Assembly (NCBI GenBank): GCA_040307645.1
Contig: JAWRJF010000059.1
Location: 1 to 11,400 of the forward strand
Length of the DNA: 11,400 nt
Origin: JAVXAG01 sp040307645
Lineage (GTDB): Bacteria > Bacillota > Clostridia > Peptostreptococcales > Anaerovoracaceae
Direction of reading: 5' to 3'
A program made the translations under genes and the position numbers. Under the pieces are notes generated by a model. It was not told the DNA's origin. It saw only the letters and a program-made list of their open reading frames with translations, and did no database searches. Shown here piece after piece: positions 6,431 to 11,400 of this stretch. Each line of letters opens with the position of its first letter. The first letter of the stretch is position 1.

Positions 6431-7600
6431 ATGAGACAAGTATATTTAGATTATTCAGCAACTACACCAGTTAAAGAAGAAGTCTTAAAAGAAATGATTC
6501 CTTATTATACAGAAAAATTCGGAAACCCATCAAGTTTATATTCTATAGGTCTTCAATCTAAAGAAGCTTTAGATACTGCTAGAAGCCAAGTGGCTAGCTT
6601 AATAAATGCAGGACAGAATGAAGTTTATTTCACTGCAGGTGGTAGTGAATCAGACAACTGGGCCGTTTTTGGGACAGCTAATGCCCTTAAAGAAAAAGGA
6701 AACCATATTATCACATCCAAGATTGAACACCATGCAATGCTTCATTCTTGTGAGTTTCTCGAGAAAAATGGTTTTGAGGTAACTTACTTAGACGTAGATG
6801 AAGAAGGTAGAGTTGAACCTGAGGTTTTAGAGGCTGCTATAACTGATAAAACAATATTAATTAGTATTATGTTTGTAAATAATGAAATAGGCACTGTAGA
6901 GCCAATTAAAGAGCTTGCAGCAGTTGCTAAAAAACATAAAATTCTATTCCATACTGATGCAGTACAGGCTGTAGGAAATATAGATATAGATGTGAAAGAT
7001 TTAGGCGTAGATATGATGTCAATGTCTTCTCATAAAATCTATGGACCTAAAGGAGTTGGAGCATTATATATTAGAAAAGGTTTGAGAATTTCTAATCATA
7101 TATTTGGTGGAGCACAGGAAATGGGGAGAAGAGCGGGTACAGAAAACTTACCAGCTATTATAGGTTTTGGTAAGGCAGCTGAACTAGCTAAAGTTAACCT
7201 AAAACAACATATTGAGCATTGTAAAACCTTAAGAGATTACTTGATTTCAGAAATACAGAAAAATATTCCAGATGTTTTTGTCAATGGATCTATGGATCAT
7301 AGGCATCCGGGAAATGCAAATCTTACTTTCGAATATATTGAAGGTGAAGCAATGCTATTGTATTTAGACATGAAAGGTATTGCTGTTTCAACTGGTTCAG
7401 CATGTTCTTCAAAATCATTAAAACCTTCACATGTTTTAAGTGCACTTGGAATTCCTGTAGAAAAAATTCATGGAACTTTGAGATTTACAGTAGGTGACTT
7501 TACTAGTAAAGAAGATATAGATTATGTGGTAAAAGAACTAAAAGAAATTGTAGAAAAATTACGTTCAATTTCATCAGTTGATTGTAAGAAAGGTTGGTAA
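6431..7600 (+). CDS. nifS: Cysteine desulfurase NifS/IscS
   Basis: This PLP enzyme converts L-cysteine to alanine and passes the persulfide sulfur to the Fe-S scaffold NifU and, by way of thiolation enzymes, to tRNA. The 389-residue protein has all hallmarks: YLDYSATTPV at the start, the FGNPSSLYSIG loop, SKIEHHAML (PLP-stacking His region), HTDAVQAVG, the Schiff-base Lys K202 in SSHKIYGPKG, and the catalytic C325 in STGSACSSKSLKPSHVL. The last is the longer group I (NifS/IscS) loop rather than the SufS type. The start at 6431 has AAGGAG at 6418-6423. Only 5 nt separate it from nifU. There is no iscR, hscA/B or fdx nearby, as is common for the Clostridium-type minimal system. Confidence 0.96.
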   Translation: MRQVYLDYSATTPVKEEVLKEMIPYYTEKFGNPSSLYSIGLQSKEALDTARSQVASLINAGQNEVYFTAGGSESDNWAVFGTANALKEKGNHIITSKIEHHAMLHSCEFLEKNGFEVTYLDVDEEGRVEPEVLEAAITDKTILISIMFVNNEIGTVEPIKELAAVAKKHKILFHTDAVQAVGNIDIDVKDLGVDMMSMSSHKIYGPKGVGALYIRKGLRISNHIFGGAQEMGRRAGTENLPAIIGFGKAAELAKVNLKQHIEHCKTLRDYLISEIQKNIPDVFVNGSMDHRHPGNANLTFEYIEGEAMLLYLDMKGIAVSTGSACSSKSLKPSHVLSALGIPVEKIHGTLRFTVGDFTSKEDIDYVVKELKEIVEKLRSISSVDCKKGW

Positions 7601-7605
7601 TAAAT

Positions 7606-8052
7606 ATGGCTTTATATAATGAAACAGTAATGGAACATTTCATGAACCCTAGAAATGTTGGAGAATTAGAGAATCCCGATGGAACAGGTGTATACGGAAG
7701 TCCTGTATGTGGGGATATGATGCAGATACAAATCAAAGTAGAAGACGAAAAAATTGTTGATGCAAAATTTAAAACTTTTGGTTGCGGTTCTGCAATAGCA
7801 TCATCTAGCATGGCAACATCAATGATAATCGGTATGACTATAGACGAAGCTTTAGCTTTAACAAACAAGCAAATTATCAATGAATTAGGTGGACTACCTG
7901 CAGTAAAAGTACACTGTTCGGTACTTGCAGACCATGCGATTAAAGCTGCTATTTATGATTATGCAACCAAAAATGAAAAAACATATAAGGGATTAGAGGG
8001 ATTTGATCCTAATGCTGATGAGGATGATCATGAAGGAATTGAAGAAGAATAA
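7606..8052 (+). CDS. nifU: Fe-S cluster assembly scaffold NifU/IscU (Clostridium type)
   Basis: This scaffold assembles Fe-S clusters from NifS-derived sulfur and hands them to target proteins. The 148-residue protein is an IscU-like single domain, without the NifU ferredoxin or C-terminal domains. The three cluster ligands are C35 in SPVCGD (with the exchange-promoting Asp, D37), C60 in TFGCGSAIASSS and C104 in VHCSVLA. I took ATG 7606, since MALYNETVMEHFMNPRN is the family start; the TTG at 7594 would overlap the nifS stop. The ribosome binding site is weak (AAGG at 7590-7593), consistent with coupling to nifS translation. An acidic tail (about 131-148, DPNADEDDHEGIEEE) extends past the fold, and its DNA overlaps the mnmA start. 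Confidence 0.95.
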   Translation: MALYNETVMEHFMNPRNVGELENPDGTGVYGSPVCGDMMQIQIKVEDEKIVDAKFKTFGCGSAIASSSMATSMIIGMTIDEALALTNKQIINELGGLPAVKVHCSVLADHAIKAAIYDYATKNEKTYKGLEGFDPNADEDDHEGIEEE

Positions 8053-9106
8053 AATTGTATTAGGTTTAAGCGGCGGAGTGGATAGCACTACCGCTGCTTT
8101 GTTATTGAAAAAAAAAGGATTTGAAGTAATAGGGTTTTACTTTGATGTCTTAGGAAATAATATTAATGGCAAGAATGAGGCAGAACAAGTTGCAAAACAG
8201 CTTGGCATAAAGTTTGTCTCAAAAGATGTTTCAAAAGCATTTGAAGAAATTGTAATTGGAAACTTCTGCGACGAATATATAAACGGCAGAACACCAAATC
8301 CTTGCGTTATCTGTAATCCTAATATTAAGTTTAAAGAACTTATTGATGTTGCAAATAGTGAGGATGCTTATTATATTGCGACAGGACATTACGCAAATAT
8401 ATTTTACGATGAATTAGAAGAGCTTTATTACATCCAAAAAGGAACAAACGAAAGAAAAGACCAGTCTTACATGCTATATCGATTGGGACAGGAAGTACTG
8501 TCAAGATTGATGCTACCTTTAGGAAATATTATAAATAAAGAGAATACTCGTAATATAGCAAGAGAAAATAATTTATTAAATGCAGATAAAAAGGATAGCC
8601 AGGAAATATGCTTTATAGATAATGAAAAAGACGACTACGTAAGCTATATTTTAAATAAAGGTTTATCTTCTAAAAAGGGCAATTTTATCGATAAAAACGG
8701 TAAAATTTTAGGTCAGCATAAAGGTCTTATTAACTATACTGTCGGGCAAAGAAAAGGACTTGGGATTGCTCTTGGTAAGCAAGCTTTTGTTACAAAAATA
8801 AATAGTAAAACTAATGAAATTGTTTTAGGAGACAACGAAGAGTTACTAACAGATAAAGTAATATCTAGAAATAATTTTTTCACTAAAAATTCATGTGATG
8901 ATTTTCCAGTAGAGTACGAAGGGAAAAAAATCAAGGCTAAAATAAGATACGCAGCTAAACCATCTTGGGCAAAAATTTTCAGAGGTAAAGATGGTACAGT
9001 AGTAACTGAATTTGAAGAAAAACAGAGAGCTGCAACCGGTGGGCAATCAATAGTCTTTTACGACGGAGATTGTGTTATTGGAGGAGGATTTATTGTAAAT
9101 GAATAG
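8030..9106 (+). CDS. mnmA: tRNA-specific 2-thiouridylase MnmA
   Basis: MnmA adenylates and thiolates C2 of wobble uridine 34 in tRNAs for Lys, Glu and Gln. The 358-residue protein has the ATP pyrophosphatase P-loop LGLSGGVDSTTA near the start, the catalytic cysteine C95 within GRTPNPCVICNPNIKF and the second catalytic cysteine C194 in DSQEICFI. The C-terminal beta-barrel region (VGQRKGLGIALGKQAFV, then RAATGGQSIVFY) is complete. An extra cysteine, C92, replaces the Asp of the NPDVxCN motif of E. coli MnmA, which gives C-x2-C. I chose ATG 8030 over the in-frame upstream ATG codons: GAGG at 8020-8023 is 6 nt before it and MKELKKNKIVLGLSGG fits the family. It overlaps nifU by 23 nt. NifS next door is the evident sulfur donor. 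Confidence 0.95.
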   Translation: MKELKKNKIVLGLSGGVDSTTAALLLKKKGFEVIGFYFDVLGNNINGKNEAEQVAKQLGIKFVSKDVSKAFEEIVIGNFCDEYINGRTPNPCVICNPNIKFKELIDVANSEDAYYIATGHYANIFYDELEELYYIQKGTNERKDQSYMLYRLGQEVLSRLMLPLGNIINKENTRNIARENNLLNADKKDSQEICFIDNEKDDYVSYILNKGLSSKKGNFIDKNGKILGQHKGLINYTVGQRKGLGIALGKQAFVTKINSKTNEIVLGDNEELLTDKVISRNNFFTKNSCDDFPVEYEGKKIKAKIRYAAKPSWAKIFRGKDGTVVTEFEEKQRAATGGQSIVFYDGDCVIGGGFIVNE

Positions 9107-9683
9107 ATTGGTTTTATTTAAGAAAAAGACACAGCTTGTTAAAGCTGCTGCAGATTCTGAAAATTCGGGTCTTTGCAAGCATAAAACTGGGAATTTAAGT
9201 ATAATCAATAGAGAAGAAGGATATATTGTTATTACTCCTTCAGGGCTTTCTAAGTCAAAATTAATACCTGAAGATTTAATAGTAACAGACCTTGATGGCA
9301 AGATACTTGAAAACATAAAAAACAATAAGCCGTCGATAGAACTTCCTATGCATTTAGCTTGTTATTCGAAGAGACAAGATATTGAATCAATTGTACATAC
9401 CCATTCTACTTATGCTACAGCTTTTTCAGTTAGAGCTATGGAAATTCCACCAGTGGCTACGGAAGCTGTGTTTTATGGTAGTAAGACTGTGGTTATACCG
9501 TATGGGAAACCAGGAACTAAAGAACTTGCTAATACTGTTAAGAAATATATGGCAGATTCAGATGCCTTATTGCTTGAAAAACATGGTGTAATAGCTTTAG
9601 GCAAAGAAGTAGAGGAAACACTCCTAAAAGCAAAATATATAGAAGAAGTTGCTAAAGTAGCAAGTATTGCTAGATTACTGTAA
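9099..9683 (+). CDS. Class II aldolase/adducin family protein (fuculose-phosphate aldolase-like)
   Basis: A 194-residue zinc enzyme of the L-fuculose-1-phosphate aldolase family. Visible landmarks are GNLSI and TPSGLSK (phosphate and substrate loops), E81 in SIELPMH (catalytic acid/base position), the zinc ligands H100 and H102 in VHTHSTYATAFS and H162 in LEKHGVIALG. These match FucA E73, H92, H94 and H155 in order and spacing. The substrate cannot be read from the sequence. Relatives cleave sugar-1-phosphates, including 5-deoxypentulose phosphates of radical-SAM by-product salvage, or act as methylthioribulose-phosphate dehydratases. The start ATG 9099 overlaps the mnmA stop by 8 nt, and GGAGGAGGA lies about 10 nt upstream, so it is coupled to mnmA. 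No sugar kinase or isomerase gene is nearby. Confidence 0.9.
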   Translation: MNRLVLFKKKTQLVKAAADSENSGLCKHKTGNLSIINREEGYIVITPSGLSKSKLIPEDLIVTDLDGKILENIKNNKPSIELPMHLACYSKRQDIESIVHTHSTYATAFSVRAMEIPPVATEAVFYGSKTVVIPYGKPGTKELANTVKKYMADSDALLLEKHGVIALGKEVEETLLKAKYIEEVAKVASIARLL

Positions 9684-9686
9684 TAG

Positions 9687-9716
9687 GTATATTTATTATC
9701 CTCATTACTCATACTA
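9687..9716 (+). promoter_or_regulatory. Sigma-G (forespore) promoter for the small gene at 9747
   Basis: GTATA at 9687-9691 and CATACTA at 9710-9716, separated by 18 nt, match the sigma-G consensus GHATR-N18-CATWHTA at every position as I recall it from Bacillus subtilis. The sigma-F pattern does not fit, since no GG precedes the -10. Transcription would start near 9723, which leaves a leader of about 24 nt with the ribosome binding site AAGGAG. Confidence 0.6.
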
Positions 9717-9746
9717 TTTGTATCAAATATAAAGGAGTGTGAAGTT

Positions 9747-9935
9747 ATGAATAGAATTGTAAGAGATACAATGATGCTTATGGCAGCAAGTACTGCCGGA
9801 TATTGTGCATATAAATGGATGTCGCCAGGCGCAAAACGAGAAATTGGGCGAGATATGAAACGTACAATGACAGATATAGGTGATGTACGTGAAGATATGG
9901 CACATATGGCAAGCACCTTAAAAGACACTTTTTGA
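9747..9935 (+). CDS. Small membrane-associated protein, probably forespore-expressed
   Basis: A 62-residue protein I cannot assign with confidence. Residues 8-24 (TMMLMAASTAGYCAYKW) are moderately hydrophobic and may cross or lie on the membrane. The rest is a charged, probably helical tail (SPGAKREIGRDMKRTMTD, then VREDMAHMASTLKDTF). The layout resembles short Firmicute proteins such as the YrzQ/DUF3918 or YtxH-like groups, but this is only a look-alike. A strong AAGGAG (9731-9736) precedes the ATG 9747. The gene has its own apparent sigma-G promoter and terminator, so it is a single-gene unit and probably a spore-stage function. Confidence 0.7.
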   Translation: MNRIVRDTMMLMAASTAGYCAYKWMSPGAKREIGRDMKRTMTDIGDVREDMAHMASTLKDTF

Positions 9936-9942
9936 GTTTGAT

Positions 9943-9968
9943 GGAGAGCCTTGATAAGGCTCTCCTTT
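9943..9968 (+). terminator. Terminator hairpin after the small gene
   Basis: GGAGAGCC (9943-9950) pairs perfectly with GGCTCTCC (9958-9965). Two more A-T pairs inside leave a GAT loop, for a 10-bp stem. Only three T follow directly, with a further T-rich stretch at 9979-9983. It stands 7 nt after the stop codon. Confidence 0.78.
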
Positions 9969-9995
9969 AAAATATTAATTTTTAAGTGAGACTTC

Positions 9996-10031
9996 ATAGC
10001 AGTTAAAATCAAAACCTTTAACTGCTATTTT
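9996..10031 (+). terminator. Second hairpin before the mutase gene, probable tandem terminator
   Basis: ATAGCAGTTAAA (9996-10007) and TTTAACTGCTAT (10017-10028) form a perfect 12-bp stem with a 9-nt loop, followed by a short TTTG. The T-tract is weak, so it may be a back-up terminator, an mRNA-end stabiliser or a protein-binding dyad upstream of the mutase promoter. Confidence 0.55.
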
Positions 10032-10067
10032 GTTATGCTAATATGTCTTTCCCTTTTGACTAGGCTT

Positions 10068-10076
10068 TGATATAAT
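10068..10076 (+). promoter_or_regulatory. Extended -10 promoter of the phospho-sugar mutase gene
   Basis: TGATATAAT is a perfect extended -10 element. The -35 at 17-nt spacing (TTTCCC, 10048-10053) is poor, as is tolerated with a TGN extension; TTGACT at 10056-10061 is too close to serve as -35. The expected start of transcription is near 10083, exactly at the start codon. Confidence 0.6.
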
Positions 10077-10082
10077 ACAACT

Positions 10083-11400
10083 ATGAATGAAAAATACTTA
10101 ATATATAATGAGATAAAAAATGAATACGAGAGATGGATCAACCATGAGGACATAGATGAAGAATTAAAGGGAGAACTTGCAGAAATGGAGGGAAAGGAAG
10201 ATGAAATTACTGAAGCCTTTCGTCAAGGATTAAAATTTGGCACATCAGGGCTTCGTGGAATTATAGGAGCTGGAACTAATCGAATGAATGTTCATGTGGT
10301 ACAACGTGTAACTAAAGGGCTGGCTAATTATATTAATAAAACTTATAACAATCCTTCGGTAATTATTAGTTATGATAGTAGGAAAAATTCTAATGTTTTT
10401 GCAATGACGGCTGCAGAAGTACTATCCCAAAATGGTATAAAGGTCTATATATTTAAAGAAATGACACCGGTTTCTGTGCTTTCTTTTGCAATAAGAGATA
10501 TGAAAGCTTCTATGGGCGTTATGATAACTGCTAGCCATAACCCAAAAGAATATAATGGATATAAGGTTTATAATCATCATGGGTACCAGATATTGGATGA
10601 GGAAGCTAAAAAGATATTAGATGAGTCAGAAAAAATAAGCATCTTGGGTTTTACTAAAAAAAAGGAATTTGAAATAAATTATTTGGATGACACCATCAAA
10701 GATAAATTTATTTCATATAGTTTGAAAAATTGGAATTTTGATTACATTATCTCAGCTGAGATAAAAAGAAATCTTAATATAATTTATACGCCACTAAATG
10801 GGACTGGCTGCAATTTTATGAATGAAGTCTTAAATAAAAAAGGTTTCATTAATACTCATATTGTTAAAAATCAGGAAAAACCTGACGAAAATTTTACAAC
10901 CTGTCCTATACCTAATCCAGAGCTGATAGAAGCATATAATGAAGCTTTTAAACTGTATGACCATATAAATGGCGATATTATTTTAGCTACAGATCCAGAT
11001 AGCGATAGGATTGGCGTTGCCTATAGGGTTAATGGTAAAAAAAGAGTACTTACTGGCAACGAAATGGGGATACTGATTTTCGATTTTCTTTTAAACTATG
11101 GTAATCCAAAGCAAGGACAGATAGTGTTTAAAAGTATTGTAAGCTCTCCTCTTATCGAAAAAATGGCAGAGACTGCTGGCCTTCAGGTAATAAATACTCT
11201 TACCGGGTTTAAATATATTGGACAACAAATTTCACTCCTTGAAGCAAAAAATAATCTTCATAAGTTCTTTTTTGCTTTTGAAGAGAGTAATGGATATTTA
11301 TCTGATCCATTTGTTAGAGATAAAGATGGAATTACCAGTGGCCTTTTATTTGCTAAAATGGCTGCTTTATATAAAAGCAATGGAGTTACTTTTGAAAAAA
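10083..11400 (+). CDS. Phospho-sugar mutase (phosphoglucomutase/phosphomannomutase family), 3' truncated
   Basis: The enzyme moves phosphate between C1 and C6 of a hexose, most likely glucose (as Bacillus PgcA) and perhaps mannose, in the cytosol. The frame is open from ATG 10083 to the window edge, giving 439 codons; the family has about 570-580 residues, so roughly 130 residues are missing. Seen in order: the N-terminal ERWINHEDIDEELKGEL and FGTSGLRGIIGAGTNRMN, the phosphoserine loop TASHNPKEYNGYK with S151, the Mg-binding loop DPDSDRIG (D304, D306, D308) and the sugar-binding loop FEESNGYL (E400-S402). An in-frame TGA at 10068-10070 rules out an upstream start. No ribosome binding site precedes ATG 10083; the next in-frame ATG, 10185, has AAGGGAG but would drop a conserved N-terminal helix. 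Confidence 0.93.
   Translation, partial: MNEKYLIYNEIKNEYERWINHEDIDEELKGELAEMEGKEDEITEAFRQGLKFGTSGLRGIIGAGTNRMNVHVVQRVTKGLANYINKTYNNPSVIISYDSRKNSNVFAMTAAEVLSQNGIKVYIFKEMTPVSVLSFAIRDMKASMGVMITASHNPKEYNGYKVYNHHGYQILDEEAKKILDESEKISILGFTKKKEFEINYLDDTIKDKFISYSLKNWNFDYIISAEIKRNLNIIYTPLNGTGCNFMNEVLNKKGFINTHIVKNQEKPDENFTTCPIPNPELIEAYNEAFKLYDHINGDIILATDPDSDRIGVAYRVNGKKRVLTGNEMGILIFDFLLNYGNPKQGQIVFKSIVSSPLIEKMAETAGLQVINTLTGFKYIGQQISLLEAKNNLHKFFFAFEESNGYLSDPFVRDKDGITSGLLFAKMAALYKSNGVTFEK

Noticed and set aside
10056..10076. TTGACT as -35 for the mutase promoter
   Set aside because: It is only 9 nt from the -10, far too close for sigma-A.

Overview
The window looks like chromosomal housekeeping and sporulation DNA from a low-GC, endospore-forming Gram-positive bacterium of the class Clostridia. 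The support is the strong AT bias, AGGAGG-type ribosome binding sites, the spoIVB-spo0A gene pair, and a Clostridium-type nifS-nifU-mnmA cluster. All genes lie on the + strand. I see no phage, insertion sequence, CRISPR array, tRNA or rRNA, and no gene-free stretch over 300 bases.

Layout. (1) 1-2343: the 3' part of a B12-binding-type radical SAM gene (TIGR03960-like), overlapping by 8 nt a radical SAM-linked partner (TIGR03936/DUF2344-like). (2) 2346-4569: a good sigma-A promoter, then a membrane-anchored ComEA-like DNA-binding protein, a small anchored protein with a BofC-like C-terminal domain, and the sporulation signalling protease SpoIVB with an intact H174/D301/S316 triad. (3) 4570-5841: a structured leader, the sporulation master regulator Spo0A, a spacer with overlapping hairpins, a YnzC/UPF0291 protein and a clear terminator. 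(4) 5905-6348: an unrecognised small exported or anchored protein. (5) 6367-9683: an extended -10 promoter and a tightly packed cluster of cysteine desulfurase (nifS), Fe-S scaffold (nifU), tRNA 2-thiouridylase (mnmA) and a class II aldolase. (6) 9687-9965: a near-ideal sigma-G (forespore) promoter, a 62-residue small protein and a terminator. (7) 9996-11400: a second hairpin, then a phospho-sugar mutase that runs off the window and appears to lack a ribosome binding site.

How the genes work together. SpoIVB is made in the forespore and triggers pro-sigma-K processing in the mother cell. BofC restrains SpoIVB in Bacillus, so a BofC-like gene directly upstream of spoIVB suggests a protease and its modulator encoded side by side. 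Spo0A stands at the top of the same pathway, and the sigma-G promoter at 9687-9716 adds a probable forespore gene. NifS supplies sulfur both to the NifU scaffold and to MnmA for tRNA wobble-uridine thiolation, which explains their linkage.

No wholly new multi-gene system is evident. The best leads are regulatory: a perfect 11-bp dyad around a G8 ribosome binding site at comEA, alternative RNA pairings before spo0A and ynzC, the sigma-G promoter of the small gene, and a possibly leaderless mutase mRNA.
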